Assembly (NCBI RefSeq): GCF_001921205.1 | Contig: NZ_MSIE01000008.1 | Location: 124,001 to 188,000, forward strand | Source of the DNA: Actinophytocola xanthii | Lineage (GTDB): Bacteria; Actinomycetota; Actinomycetes; Mycobacteriales; Pseudonocardiaceae | DNA: 64,000 nt | Direction of reading: 5' to 3' | Part shown: positions 31,338-40,929 of the stretch, piece by piece | Position numbering within the stretch: position 1 is the first letter of the stretch | Layout: every line of letters begins with the position of its first letter | Program-made: the position numbers and the translations under genes | The notes under the pieces: model-generated | Told to the model about the DNA's origin: nothing | Database searches by the model: none | The model's input: only the letters and a program-made list of their open reading frames with translations

Positions 31338-32372
31338 TCACGCGGCCGGAATGTCCGGCACACCGCCTGCCAGCGTCGCCGCGGCCAACGCGTCGCCGAT
31401 CGCGGGCGCGTGCTTGAACAGGTTGTCGCCCCAGACGAACGTGGCCGTACCCGCGGTCGCGTGGTGGATGCCGTCCCCGAGGCCCGGCGGGAAATCGCAG
31501 TAGAGCTCCGCGAGGACCTCGTCCTCGACGTCGGGCAGGGCCTCCCGGACATACCTGCGGACCAGGTCGCGCGAACGCGCGGTCACCGCCGCCCGGCCCC
31601 GTTCCCATGCCTGGTCCTCGGGCGGCAGGGAGGCTCCGACCGACCACTCCCCGGGCCCGGAACACTGCTGGTAGGTCGTGAAGCCGGGCTGCCAGAACTC
31701 CGTCCGGTCCATCCAGCACGGCGGGCGCGCCGAGGGGTCCCGCAGCCGGAAGGTGAACCGCACGTGGTGGGCCAGCGCGGTGGGTACGTACACGCCTGCG
31801 TGGGCCGCCAACTGCCAGGTGCCGCGACCGGCGGCCACCACCACCCGGTCGACCTCGAGCTCGCCTTCCGACGACGACAGCCGCGCTGTCTGCTCGCCCA
31901 CGGTCAGCCGGTACACGTGGGCCCGGCGCAGCGCCGGTCCCACCGCGGTGCGGAGGAACGCTGCGGTGGCCGGCACGTCGATCACGCCGCCTGCCGGGTC
32001 GACCAGGGCCGGGCCGGGCACCGAGCGGGCCGGTAGGTCCAGGCTCCCGGTCTCCTCCAGGAACGAGTGCTCGAAACCGGCCATCGCGAGCGCCCAGGCA
32101 GGGGCTACCGGACCGGTGAGCACCGCGCCCTCGGTACCGACCAGCGGGCTGCCGTGGCGCTGCGACCAGACCGACCAGAGCTCGCGGGCACGGGACGCAT
32201 AGGCGACCAGGGCGGGATCGGCGTGCGCCAGCCGGAAGATGCGCGAGCTGCCGGCCGACCGCGCGGCCATCGGCTCGTCGGCCTCGAGACAGACGACCTC
32301 GGCGCCCCGGCGCAGCAGTGCGTCCGCGGTGGCCAGGCCGATGACACCGGCACCGACGACCGCGACCCGCAT
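31338..32372 (-). CDS. FAD-dependent oxidoreductase (DAO / sarcosine-oxidase-like)
   Basis: 344 residues. The N-terminal FAD Rossmann motif is VAVVGAGVIGLATADALLRRGAEVVCLEAD, followed by an SSRIFRLAH segment typical of N-methyl amino acid oxidases, and the late VWGDNLFKHAPAIGDALA motif where covalent FAD cysteine sits in sarcosine oxidases; here the residue region lacks a clear Cys, so FAD is probably non-covalent. The substrate, probably an amine or amino acid, is unknown. ATG at 32372, 4 nt after the pknB stop, so it is the last gene of the division-kinase operon, an addition compared with Mycobacterium. Confidence 0.85.
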   Translation of the reverse strand: MRVAVVGAGVIGLATADALLRRGAEVVCLEADEPMAARSAGSSRIFRLAHADPALVAYASRARELWSVWSQRHGSPLVGTEGAVLTGPVAPAWALAMAGFEHSFLEETGSLDLPARSVPGPALVDPAGGVIDVPATAAFLRTAVGPALRRAHVYRLTVGEQTARLSSSEGELEVDRVVVAAGRGTWQLAAHAGVYVPTALAHHVRFTFRLRDPSARPPCWMDRTEFWQPGFTTYQQCSGPGEWSVGASLPPEDQAWERGRAAVTARSRDLVRRYVREALPDVEDEVLAELYCDFPPGLGDGIHHATAGTATFVWGDNLFKHAPAIGDALAAATLAGGVPDIPAA

Positions 32373-32376
32373 GACC

Positions 32377-34401
32377 TCAGTTCCCGTTGCCTTCGCCGTT
32401 GCCTTCGCCTTCGCCTTCGCCGTCGGTCACCTGGGTGGCCAACCGGACCCCGACGTTCTGGTCCTTCTCGATCTCCTGCCCCTCGCTGAACTCCTGCTCG
32501 ACGACGCGGCCGAGCTGACCCGGGTCGTCGGTCTCGCCGCCGCCCTGCACGTTCAGGCTGCCGTTCCAGCCCAGCTCCCGCAGCCGGCCCTCGGCCTCCT
32601 GCGGCAGCAGGCCGTCGAGGTTGGGCATAGTGATCTTCTCCTCCTGGTCTCCCTTGGAGACTCGGAGCGTGACCGTGCTGCCCGGCGGGAGCTCGCCGTC
32701 GTTGGGGTCCTGCTCGAGGACGGTGCCGGCCGGCTCCGCGGAGGACACTTCCTCCACGTTGACGTCGAACCCGAGGTTCTCCAGGTTGGTGGAGGCGCGC
32801 TCCACGTCCTGGCCGGTCAGGTCCGGGACGGTGACCGTCTCCGGCGCCTTGCCGATCGTGAGCCGAACCTGGCTGCCCTTCGCCACCAGCTGACCGGCCG
32901 CCGGGACCTGGCGGATCACCTTGCCGACCAGGTCCTCGTCGTCGGTCTCCTCTTCCCGCTGGTCCGGGGCAACCGCGAGGCCGGCGTCGGAGAGGAGCTG
33001 CTTGGCCTCCTCCGGCGTGCGGCTGCCGACGTCGGGTATCTCGACCCGCTCGGCCGGGGCGCCGACCATCAGCACGAGCCGGTCGCCCTTCTTCATCGTC
33101 TGGTCCGGCTTCGGCCTGGTGTCGATCACCTTGCCGATGCTGTCCGGGCCGCAGGGCCCGGGCTGACCGTCCGGACCCTGCTGGCAGGGCACGTTCTCCA
33201 CCCGGACGTTGAAGCCCTGGTCCTGCAGGTCGCGCTGGACGTCGTTGCCGTTCTTGCCGATCACGTTCGGCACCGTGACCTCGTCGGAGGGAGCCTCGGT
33301 GTTGAGCGTGCTGCTGACCAGCCAGATCAGCGTGCCGATCAGGGCGATCGCGAGCACGGTCACCAGCGCGATCAACCAGCCACGCTTGGCCCGGCGCCGG
33401 CGCTCGGCCTCCTCGTCCCCGTAGGGGTCGTAGTCGTCGTAGTCCTTGGCCAGCGTCTGCGGGCGGTGCCGGCCACCCCTGGTCGGCTCGGCCGCAGCTC
33501 GACCCTGGGCCAGGATCGTGGTGCGGTCCTCCTCGGTCATCACCATCGGCGCCAGCGGCCGCTGGTTGGAGAGCACCCGAACCAGGTCGGTACGCATCTC
33601 CGCGGCCGACTGGTACCGGTTCGGCGCACCCTTCGACATCGCCTTCAGCACGATCGCGTCCAACGCCGGGGAGACCCGGGGGTTGAGCGCCGACGGCGGC
33701 TTCGGGTCCTCTCGGACGTGCTGGTAGGCCACGGCGACCGGGGAGTCACCGGTGAACGGCGGGTCCCCGGTGAGCAGTTCGAACAGCACGCACCCGGCGG
33801 CGTAGACGTCGCTGCGCGCGTCCACCGCCTCGCCGCGTGCCTGCTCCGGGGACAGGTACTGCGCCGTGCCGATGACGGCGGCGGTCTGGGTGACGGCGGC
33901 CTGGCCGTCCGCGACCGCGCGGGCGATGCCGAAGTCCATCACCTTGACCGCGCCGGTCTTGGTGATCATGACGTTCGCCGGCTTCACGTCCCGGTGCACG
34001 ATCCCGTGCCGGTGGGAGAAGTCGAGTGCCGCGCAGACGTCGGCCATGATCTCCATCGCGCGCTGACCGGGCAGCGGGCCCTCGGTCTTCACGATGTCGC
34101 GCAGCGTCCGCCCGTCGACGTACTCCATGACGATGTAGGGCAGCGGACCGTGGTCGGTTCTGGTCTCACCGGTGTCGTAGACGGCGACGATGGCCGGGTG
34201 GTTCAGCGCGGCCGCGTTCTGCGCCTCGCGGCGGAAGCGCTCCTGGAACTGTGGGTCGCGGGCCAGGTCGGCGCGCAACACCTTCACTGCGACGTCCCGA
34301 CCGAGTCGGACGTCACGACCCTTGTGCACCTCGGACATGCCGCCGTAGCCGAGCACCTCGCCCAGCTGATACCGGTTGGAGAGCAGTCTAGGACTGGTCA
34401 T
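32377..34401 (-). CDS. pknB: Serine/threonine protein kinase PknB with PASTA domains
   Basis: 674 residues from the ATG at 34401, which gives the same N-terminus as mycobacterial PknB; a GTG at 34473 would add 24 residues and is closer to pknA. Cytoplasmic kinase: Lys40 in VAVK, HRDVKPAN, DFG, and activation loop TQTAAVIGTAQYLSPE with the two regulatory threonines. A ~65-residue juxtamembrane segment, one span (GWLIALVTVLAIALIGTLIWLV) and four extracellular PASTA repeats (beginning VTVPNVIG, VEIPDVGS, VTVPDLTG, ITMPNLDG) follow, then an acidic Glu/Gly/Asn tail. It senses muropeptides or lipid II and phosphorylates CwlM, FhaA and others. Confidence 0.95.
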   Translation of the reverse strand: MTSPRLLSNRYQLGEVLGYGGMSEVHKGRDVRLGRDVAVKVLRADLARDPQFQERFRREAQNAAALNHPAIVAVYDTGETRTDHGPLPYIVMEYVDGRTLRDIVKTEGPLPGQRAMEIMADVCAALDFSHRHGIVHRDVKPANVMITKTGAVKVMDFGIARAVADGQAAVTQTAAVIGTAQYLSPEQARGEAVDARSDVYAAGCVLFELLTGDPPFTGDSPVAVAYQHVREDPKPPSALNPRVSPALDAIVLKAMSKGAPNRYQSAAEMRTDLVRVLSNQRPLAPMVMTEEDRTTILAQGRAAAEPTRGGRHRPQTLAKDYDDYDPYGDEEAERRRRAKRGWLIALVTVLAIALIGTLIWLVSSTLNTEAPSDEVTVPNVIGKNGNDVQRDLQDQGFNVRVENVPCQQGPDGQPGPCGPDSIGKVIDTRPKPDQTMKKGDRLVLMVGAPAERVEIPDVGSRTPEEAKQLLSDAGLAVAPDQREEETDDEDLVGKVIRQVPAAGQLVAKGSQVRLTIGKAPETVTVPDLTGQDVERASTNLENLGFDVNVEEVSSAEPAGTVLEQDPNDGELPPGSTVTLRVSKGDQEEKITMPNLDGLLPQEAEGRLRELGWNGSLNVQGGGETDDPGQLGRVVEQEFSEGQEIEKDQNVGVRLATQVTDGEGEGEGNGEGNGN

Positions 34402-34482
34402 CGGTCTGTCGTCTCGATCCTCGTCTGCGGATGTGCGGCGCTCGGACAAATCATGCCGGTCATGTGTCGCCACCTGCCCGGC

Positions 34483-35970
34483 TCATCGGGACGGCCCTTC
34501 TTCCTCCACGCAGTGAACGGGAACCTCCGAACCGACCCGCACCCGACCGTCCGCCTCGACGGAGGTCACGATGCAGGTGTCCGGGTCCTGCGGAAGCCGA
34601 CCACCCTCGGCTTCCACCACCGGCTCCAGGCCCGCTCGGAACAGTCGCTCGGCGACCTCGCTCGCGGGTTGGCCCACGTAGTCGTCGCCGTCCACGACAA
34701 CCATGTCGGCCGGGACCTCACCGGGCATTGGCGGGTTCCCCGGCTCCGTGCCGTTGCCGACGCTGGTGCCGTCCCCACTCTGCCCGGCCCCGCCCGCTCC
34801 ACCCTCGCCGCTCTCCTCGTTCCCCCCGGCGGGAGTGGAGGTCTGCGGCTGGGACTGGCCTCCGGTGTCGCCGTCGAGCAGCGCCGCCAGTCCGAAACCG
34901 GCCAGCGTGAGCAGCGCCAACGAGAGCACGACGACGAGTACCCACAATGCCGTCCGGTTACGACGCGGCGGAGCGTACGAGGTGTGTGGGAACGACCCGG
35001 TGCCCGTGGTCTGGTGCGGCGCGCTCGGCGGTCCCACGGCGAGCATCTGCGGGTTGCTGGCACTCGCCGGACCACCCATGCTAGCGGGGGCGAGCGCGCG
35101 ACCGGAGGGTGCCGGCAGCGGCAGACCGGCGCGCACCGCCGCGACCGCGGCGGCGAACTCCCCTCCGCTGCCGTAGCGCTGGGCGGGGTCCTTCACCAGG
35201 GTCGCCTCGACCACCGCGCGGGCGTGCGGGGGGACGTCCGGGGGCAGCGGTGGCGGCATGTCCCGGATGTGCATCATCGCCACGGTCACCGCGTTCTCGG
35301 AGAGGAACGGGCGATGCCCGGCGAGGCACTCGTAGCCAACCACGGCCAGCGAGTACACATCGCTCGCCGGCTCGGCCTCGTGCCCGAGCGCCTGCTCCGG
35401 GGCGATGTAGTGGGCCGTGCCCATGACCATGCCGGAGCGGGTGACCGGTGCCGCGTCGGCCGCCTTGGCGATGCCGAAGTCGGTCAACTTGACCACGACC
35501 CTGCCGTCCGGCGTGGGGGTGACCATGATGTTGCCCGGCTTGACGTCGCGGTGCACGTAGCCCCGCTCGTGTGCGGCCTGCAGTGCGTTGCCGGCCTGCT
35601 CGAGGATCTCGAGCGTGCGCTCGGCGTTGATCCGGCGTTCCTTGGCCAGGATGGCCGCCAGCGGGTCGCCCTCGACGAGCTCCATCACCAGGTAGGCGGT
35701 GTCCTTGGGGCCGTCGACGATCGAGGCGGTCTCGCCGTAGTCGTGGACGGCCGCGATGCCGGGGTGGTTGAGCGAGGCGGTGGTGCGTGCCTCGGTGCGG
35801 AACCGGTGCAGGAACTCCGCGTCCCCGCACAGCTCGGGCTTGAGCACCTTCACGGCGACCCGGCGGTCGAGCCGGGTGTCCGCCGCTTCCCAGACCTCGC
35901 CCATGCCGCCGACGGCGATCCGGCGTGACAGCCGGTACCGCTCGGCGAGGAGCTGGCCTGACGTCAGCAT
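34483..35970 (-). CDS. pknA: Serine/threonine protein kinase PknA with a PASTA-like outer domain
   Basis: 495 residues. Kinase domain 1-~275: Gly loop [10 protein letters not shown], Lys41 in [15 protein letters not shown] and the activation segment [19 protein letters not shown]. One span ([24 protein letters not shown]) is followed by a Gly/Ser/Glu/Pro linker and a C-terminal ~65-residue domain ([21 protein letters not shown] to VGSEVPVHC) with PASTA-like repeats of sequence and two cysteines. Mycobacterial PknA has no such extracellular domain. It works with PknB in growth and shape control. ATG at 35970, 6 nt after pbpA. Confidence 0.94.
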   Translation of the reverse strand: MLTSGQLLAERYRLSRRIAVGGMGEVWEAADTRLDRRVAVKVLKPELCGDAEFLHRFRTEARTTASLNHPGIAAVHDYGETASIVDGPKDTAYLVMELVEGDPLAAILAKERRINAERTLEILEQAGNALQAAHERGYVHRDVKPGNIMVTPTPDGRVVVKLTDFGIAKAADAAPVTRSGMVMGTAHYIAPEQALGHEAEPASDVYSLAVVGYECLAGHRPFLSENAVTVAMMHIRDMPPPLPPDVPPHARAVVEATLVKDPAQRYGSGGEFAAAVAAVRAGLPLPAPSGRALAPASMGGPASASNPQMLAVGPPSAPHQTTGTGSFPHTSYAPPRRNRTALWVLVVVLSLALLTLAGFGLAALLDGDTGGQSQPQTSTPAGGNEESGEGGAGGAGQSGDGTSVGNGTEPGNPPMPGEVPADMVVVDGDDYVGQPASEVAERLFRAGLEPVVEAEGGRLPQDPDTCIVTSVEADGRVRVGSEVPVHCVEEEGPSR

Positions 35971-35976
35971 GTGCTC

Positions 35977-37497
35977 TCAGTTCCCCCTGGCCAGCGCGGC
36001 GTCCATGGTCGCGCGTCCGATGGCGGCCGACACCTTGCCACCGGTGGCCGCGACATCCCTGCTTTCTACCACCACTGCCACGGCAACCTGAGGGTCTTCG
36101 GCAGGTGCGAAGGCGACGTACCACGCGAACGGCGGGGTGTTCTTGGGATCGGCGCCGGTCTCCGCGGTTCCGGTCTTCGAGGCCACCTGGATGTCGTCCC
36201 GCTTGCCGTCGCCGCCGGTGTGGTCCTCGGACAGGATCATCATGTCCCGCAACGCCTCGGCCGAGCTCGGCGACATCGCGTCACCGACCTCCTCGGCGTG
36301 GTAGTCGGAGATGAGCTCCAGGTCCGGCGCGAGGATCTTCTGCACGAGCTGTGGGCGCATCCGGATGCCGTCGTTGGCGATGGTCCCCGCGACGACCGCG
36401 TTCTCCAGCGCGGTCACCCGCACGTCCTTCTGGCCGATACCGCTCTGGAACAGCGACGGGCGGTCGGGGATGTTCAGACAGTTGCCGTCGCTCAGCGGTC
36501 CGATGCAGGACGGCACGACCGACAGCGGGATCGTCAGGTCGGTCTGCCCGATCCCGAAGCGGACCGCCTGGTCGCGCAGCTTGTCCACCCCCAGCTCGCC
36601 GGCCAGCTGGGCGAACGCGGTGTTGCAGGACAGCTCGATGGCGGTCGCCAGCGAGGCGGTCTGGCCGCTGCCGCAGGGGTTGTCGTTGTAGTTGCTCATG
36701 CAGCGGGTGCTGCCGTCGGAGGGGTCGCAGGGGTCGCCGGTGAGGACGTCGATTCCGGGCGACGCCATCAGCTGGGTGTCCTTGTCCCGACCGTCCTCGA
36801 GCGCGGCGGCCGCCGTGACCAGCTTGAAGGTCGATCCAGGGGTGTAGTTGTCGGAGATCGCCCGGTTCAGCATCGGCTTGTTCGGGTTGTTCTCGTCCCG
36901 GTACTGGTTGTAGGTCTTCTCCTGGACGTCCGGGTCGTGGTCGGCGAGCCCGGTCGGGTCGAACGACGGGGTGGACACCATCGCCAGGATCTGCCCGTCG
37001 TCCGGCTTGATCGCGACGACCGCGCCCTTGAACTGGTTGCGGGTCATGGCGTCGTAGGCCGCCTTCTGCACCCGCGAGTCGACCGTCAGGACGATGTTGC
37101 CGCCGCGCGGGTCCCGCCCGGTGACCAGGTCGGACAGCCGGCGGACGAACAGGCGGTCGTCGGAGCCGTTGAGGATCTCGTCCTCGGCCCGCTCCAGGCC
37201 GGTGGCGCCGTAGCGGACCGAGTAGAACCCGGTGACCGGCGCGTACATCGGCCCGTTGGCGTAGGTCCGCTGGAAGCGCAGCCGGTCGTCGGTCGCCTTG
37301 ACGTTGGCGATGATCTGCTCGTCGGCGGTGATGATCCGACCCCGCTGGCGGGCGTACTCCTCGTAGAGCACGCGTTGGTTCCGGGCGTCGCTGCGGTAGT
37401 CGTCGGCGTCGACAAGCTGGATGTAGGTGGTGTTGCCGAGCAGCAGCACGACCATGGCGAGCATGACCAGGCCGACGCGGCGCAACGGGGTGTTCAT
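35977..37497 (-). CDS. pbpA: Penicillin-binding protein 2-type transpeptidase PbpA
   Basis: 506 residues. An N-terminal membrane anchor (VGLVMLAMVVLLLGNTTYIQLV), a dimerisation domain and a class B transpeptidase domain: active-site STFK (222-225), SCN, and KTGTAE. It crosslinks peptidoglycan with the SEDS glycosyltransferase RodA encoded next to it. Four cysteines in the loops (GDPCDPSDGSTRCMS, CGSG) may form disulfides outside the cell. ATG at 37497 overlaps the rodA stop by 4 nt. Confidence 0.96.
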   Translation of the reverse strand: MNTPLRRVGLVMLAMVVLLLGNTTYIQLVDADDYRSDARNQRVLYEEYARQRGRIITADEQIIANVKATDDRLRFQRTYANGPMYAPVTGFYSVRYGATGLERAEDEILNGSDDRLFVRRLSDLVTGRDPRGGNIVLTVDSRVQKAAYDAMTRNQFKGAVVAIKPDDGQILAMVSTPSFDPTGLADHDPDVQEKTYNQYRDENNPNKPMLNRAISDNYTPGSTFKLVTAAAALEDGRDKDTQLMASPGIDVLTGDPCDPSDGSTRCMSNYNDNPCGSGQTASLATAIELSCNTAFAQLAGELGVDKLRDQAVRFGIGQTDLTIPLSVVPSCIGPLSDGNCLNIPDRPSLFQSGIGQKDVRVTALENAVVAGTIANDGIRMRPQLVQKILAPDLELISDYHAEEVGDAMSPSSAEALRDMMILSEDHTGGDGKRDDIQVASKTGTAETGADPKNTPPFAWYVAFAPAEDPQVAVAVVVESRDVAATGGKVSAAIGRATMDAALARGN

Positions 37498-38942
37498 GAG
37501 GGTCGCTCCACCATCACCGTGTGCGCCTCGGCGATCGGCGCCTGCTGGACGGGCTTGGGCTTGGCACCGGTCTGCGGACGGCGTGCGGCGTCGGAGATCC
37601 GCAGCAGCAGCGCGATCAACACGTAGTTCGCCAGCAGCGAGGAACCACCGGCGGACAGGAACGGCGCGGTGATGCCGGTCAGCGGGATCAGCGTGGTCAC
37701 CCCGCCGACGACCAGGAAGATCTGCATGACCAGGGTGAACGAGAGGCCGCCGCCGAGCAGCTTGCCGAAGCTGTCCCGGACCGCGACCGCGCTGCGCATG
37801 CCGCGCATGGCCAGCAGCATGTACACCAGCAGCAGTGCGGCCAGCCCGATGAACCCGAGCTCCTCACCGATCGCCGCGGTGATGAAGTCGGAGTTGGCCT
37901 GCAGCAGCAGCATCTCCGGGCGGCCCGAGCCGAGCCCGGTGCCGAACATGCCGCCGGTGCCGAACCCGAACAACGCCTGCGCCAGCTGGTAGCCGCCGCC
38001 CTCGTAGTTGCCGAACGGGTCCAGCCAGCTCTCCACCCGGCCCTGCACGTGGCCGAACAGCTGGTAGGCCAGCAGGCAGCCGCCGACGAACAGGACGAGC
38101 CCGACACCGACCCAGATGAACCGCTCGGTGGCCACGTACAGCAGCGCGAGCACGACGCCGAAGAACAGCAGCGCGGTGCCCAGGTCCTTCTCGAACACCA
38201 TGATCGCCACGCAGATGCCCCAGGCGAACAGGATCGGGCCCATGTCGCGCGCACGCGGCAGGTCGACCCCGAGGATGCGGCGTCCGGCGACGGTGAACAG
38301 GTCCCGCTTGGAGACCAGGAAGGCCGCGAAGAACACCATCAGCAGGATCTTCGCGAACTCACCCGGCTGGATCGAGAAGATGCCGAGCCGAAGCCAGATC
38401 TTGGCGCCGTTGACCTCGGACAGGCTCGAGGGCAGCATGCCGGGCAGCGCCAGCAGGACCAGGCCGGCCAGGCCGAACATGTAGGCGTAGCGGGACAGCG
38501 TCCGGTGGTCGGGCAGGAACTTCAGCACGGCGATGAACATCACGAGCGCGATCGCCGTCCACAGCACCTGTTTGGGTGCGGCCTCCGACCAGTTGTCGCC
38601 GTACCGCTCGGTCAGCGCCAGGTCGATCCGGTAGATCATGACCAGGCCGATCCCGTTCAGCAGCGCGACGCACGGCAGGATCAGCGGGTCGGCGTACGGT
38701 GCCCACCGCCGAACCGCGCCGTGCGCGACTGCGAACAGCACCAGGTAGGCCAGGCCGTAGTAGACCAGGCGCATCGTGAGCTGCTGTTCCTGGTTGGCCT
38801 CGACCAACATCAGCGCGCCGGTGACCAGGCCGGCCGCGAACGCGAGCATCGCCAGTTCGGTACCGCGCCGGGTCGGAGTCGAACTGCCTGGCGTGTCGCT
38901 GCCCTGTGCTGCCAACGACCCCGCTGGCCCCGGCTGAGACAT
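37494..38942 (-). CDS. rodA: SEDS-family peptidoglycan glycosyltransferase RodA/FtsW
   Basis: 482 residues with about ten membrane spans. SEDS motifs: GAKIWLRLGIFSIQPGEFAKILLMVF, VFEKDLGTALLFFGVVLALLYVA, and the C-terminal GITAPFLSAGGSSLLANYVLIALLLRI. It polymerises glycan strands from lipid II with PbpA as partner. The first ~25 and last ~30 residues are polar. The start and the pstP stop share a base (TGATG type), and the stop overlaps pbpA by 4 nt, so the operon is tightly coupled. Confidence 0.96.
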   Translation of the reverse strand: MSQPGPAGSLAAQGSDTPGSSTPTRRGTELAMLAFAAGLVTGALMLVEANQEQQLTMRLVYYGLAYLVLFAVAHGAVRRWAPYADPLILPCVALLNGIGLVMIYRIDLALTERYGDNWSEAAPKQVLWTAIALVMFIAVLKFLPDHRTLSRYAYMFGLAGLVLLALPGMLPSSLSEVNGAKIWLRLGIFSIQPGEFAKILLMVFFAAFLVSKRDLFTVAGRRILGVDLPRARDMGPILFAWGICVAIMVFEKDLGTALLFFGVVLALLYVATERFIWVGVGLVLFVGGCLLAYQLFGHVQGRVESWLDPFGNYEGGGYQLAQALFGFGTGGMFGTGLGSGRPEMLLLQANSDFITAAIGEELGFIGLAALLLVYMLLAMRGMRSAVAVRDSFGKLLGGGLSFTLVMQIFLVVGGVTTLIPLTGITAPFLSAGGSSLLANYVLIALLLRISDAARRPQTGAKPKPVQQAPIAEAHTVMVERPS

Positions 38943-40387
38943 CAGCCCCCGCCCTCGTCCCCGCGTGGCTCGCGGCAGTTGACTCCCGGCTCGGGTTCCT
39001 CGGCCTGCGTGCTGGCCGCCGACGAGCTCGCGGCGTTGGCGCCGCTCGACGGGGCCGACGTGGACGTGCCGGCCGTCGCGGGCGGCGCCGAGGTGTTCCT
39101 CGGCGTGCTCGTCGGCCGGTTGACCTCGCGCTCCTGCTGCTTCATCAACGAGTCACACGTCGGCAGCGGGTACCTGGTTCGCAGATCCTGGATGAACTGG
39201 CGGGCGGCCGGGATGTTGTCGAAGCTCTCGGTGCCGGACCGCACCGTCTCCTGGCCGAGCGGGCGCAGGTCATCGACGTAGAAGCGGTCGCAGGTCGGCG
39301 CGTTGGGGTCGCACGAGCCCTGCACCTGGTTGTTCAGTGAGATGCCGAAGACGCTGCCGCGGACTCCTTGGAAGATCGCGATCTCGCCGTCCTCGGCCTC
39401 GCCGACGAAGTACTGCTTGTTGACCACGATCCAGGTGGTCACGCTGCCGCCGGCGAGCACGAGCAGCACCAGGAACAGGATCACGAACAGCCGGACCCGC
39501 TTGCGCCGCTTGGCCTTGGGGTCCGGTGGGGGCTGGGTGGGCTCCGGTCGGACCGGTTCCATCCTCGGCGCGGTGAGGGCGCCGGCGCGGGAGGCCGGCG
39601 AGTCCGGCTGGGGAACCTCGTCCTGTCCGTTGCCGGCGGCACCGCCGACGATCGGGACGTCCTCACCGAAGTCGATGTCGACCACGTCGGCGACGATCAC
39701 CGTGACGTTGTCCGGCCCACCGCCCTTCAGCGCGAGCTCGATCATCCGGTCGGCGCAGGCCTGCGCGTCCGGGATCTTGATCGTGTCGGCCAGCGTCTCG
39801 TGGGTGACCACGCCGGAGAGCCCGTCCGAGCACAGGAGGTACCGGTCGCCGGCCCGCGCCTCCCGGATCATCAGGTTCGGCTCGACCTCGTGCCCGGTGA
39901 GCGCCTTGAGCAGCAGCGAGCGCTGCGGATGGGTGGCCGCCTCGTCCTCGGTGATACGACCCTCGTCGATCAGCGACTGGACGAACGTGTCGTCATGGGT
40001 GATCTGGGCGAACTGGCCGTTGCGCAGCAGGTAGGCCCGCGAGTCGCCGATGTGCACCAGGCCGATCCGGTTGCCCGCGAACAGGATGGCGGTGAGCGTG
40101 GTGCCCATGCCGTCCAGCTCGGGGTCGCTCGCCACGAGCTCGGCTATGGCGCCGTTGCCGGCCTGGGTTGCTTCGCGCAGCTGTCCGAGCAGGTCCTCGC
40201 CCGGCTCGTCGTCGTCCAGGGGGGCGAGTGCCGCGATGACTACCTTGCTGGCCACCTCGCCCGCGGCGTGCCCGCCCATTCCGTCGGCGAGTGAGAGCAG
40301 GCGAGGGCCGGCGTACACGGAGTCCTGGTTGTTGGAGCGGACCAGGCCCCGGTCGCTGCGGGCCGCATAGCGAAGGACGAGGGTCAT
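38942..40387 (-). CDS. pstP: PP2C-family serine/threonine phosphatase PstP
   Basis: 481 residues. The PP2C domain (1-~240) has the metal-binding RGLVRSNNQDS, SLADGMGGHAAGEVAS, GDSRAYLLRNG, LLCSDGLSG and GGPDNVTVIV. It dephosphorylates PknA, PknB and their targets. One span (LFVILFLVLLVLAGGSVTTWIVV) is followed by an extracellular domain with four cysteines (SCDPNAPTCDRFY, LPTCDSL, VNCREP) and a Ser/Thr/Ala/Pro-rich tail. The start overlaps the fhaB stop by 4 nt. Confidence 0.95.
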   Translation of the reverse strand: MTLVLRYAARSDRGLVRSNNQDSVYAGPRLLSLADGMGGHAAGEVASKVVIAALAPLDDDEPGEDLLGQLREATQAGNGAIAELVASDPELDGMGTTLTAILFAGNRIGLVHIGDSRAYLLRNGQFAQITHDDTFVQSLIDEGRITEDEAATHPQRSLLLKALTGHEVEPNLMIREARAGDRYLLCSDGLSGVVTHETLADTIKIPDAQACADRMIELALKGGGPDNVTVIVADVVDIDFGEDVPIVGGAAGNGQDEVPQPDSPASRAGALTAPRMEPVRPEPTQPPPDPKAKRRKRVRLFVILFLVLLVLAGGSVTTWIVVNKQYFVGEAEDGEIAIFQGVRGSVFGISLNNQVQGSCDPNAPTCDRFYVDDLRPLGQETVRSGTESFDNIPAARQFIQDLRTRYPLPTCDSLMKQQEREVNRPTSTPRNTSAPPATAGTSTSAPSSGANAASSSAASTQAEEPEPGVNCREPRGDEGGG

Positions 40388-40842
40388 GACCGTAGCTCGA
40401 TCACCGTCTTGCCGATTCGGATCGGGACGCCCAGGGGCACCCGGAGGGGTGCCGTGACCTTAGCCCGGTCCAGGTATGTCCCGTTCGTCGAGCCCAGGTC
40501 TTCGACGTACCAGTCGGTTCCGCGCAACGAGATCCTGGCGTGCCGGGTGGACGCGTAGTCGTCGTCCAGCACCAGGGTTGAGTCGTCAGCCCGGCCGATC
40601 ATGATCGGCCTGCCGTCCAGGGAGATCCTGGTTCCGGCCAGCGCCCCGTGGGTCACCACGAGCTGACGGGGCGCCTTGCCCCGGGTCTTCTTGGCCGCCG
40701 ACCGGCGGAATCCCGGGACCGAAACGCGTAGGCCGGCCGCTGCGTACAGGTCGGAGCGAACGACCCGCAACGCGGCCAGCACGAACAACCAGAGCAGGGC
40801 GAGAAACCCTGCTCTGGTCAGCTGCACAACCAGCTCTGGCAC
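40384..40842 (-). CDS. fhaB: FHA-domain protein FhaB (FipA)
   Basis: 152 residues: one N-terminal span (LTRAGFLALLWLFVLAALRVV), then a C-terminal FHA domain that binds phosphothreonine: MIGRADDSTLVLDDDYASTRHARISLRG and [15 protein letters not shown]. In Mycobacterium FipA (Rv0019c) ties the kinases to FtsZ/FtsQ. GTG start at 40842, 87 nt downstream of fhaA. Confidence 0.94.
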   Translation of the reverse strand: MPELVVQLTRAGFLALLWLFVLAALRVVRSDLYAAAGLRVSVPGFRRSAAKKTRGKAPRQLVVTHGALAGTRISLDGRPIMIGRADDSTLVLDDDYASTRHARISLRGTDWYVEDLGSTNGTYLDRAKVTAPLRVPLGVPIRIGKTVIELRS

Positions 40843-40929
40843 CTGTTGCGAACGCTCCCGCCGGTAGGGGTATGGGTGAGGACCGCATGGCGCTGTGCCT
40901 GCGGTGGTCGGGTCTGCCGGTGGCGGCGG

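Noticed and set aside
32239-35928. Top-strand frame of 1229 codons across pknB and pknA
   Set aside because: Low-complexity antisense shadow of the two kinases; no domain is visible in it.
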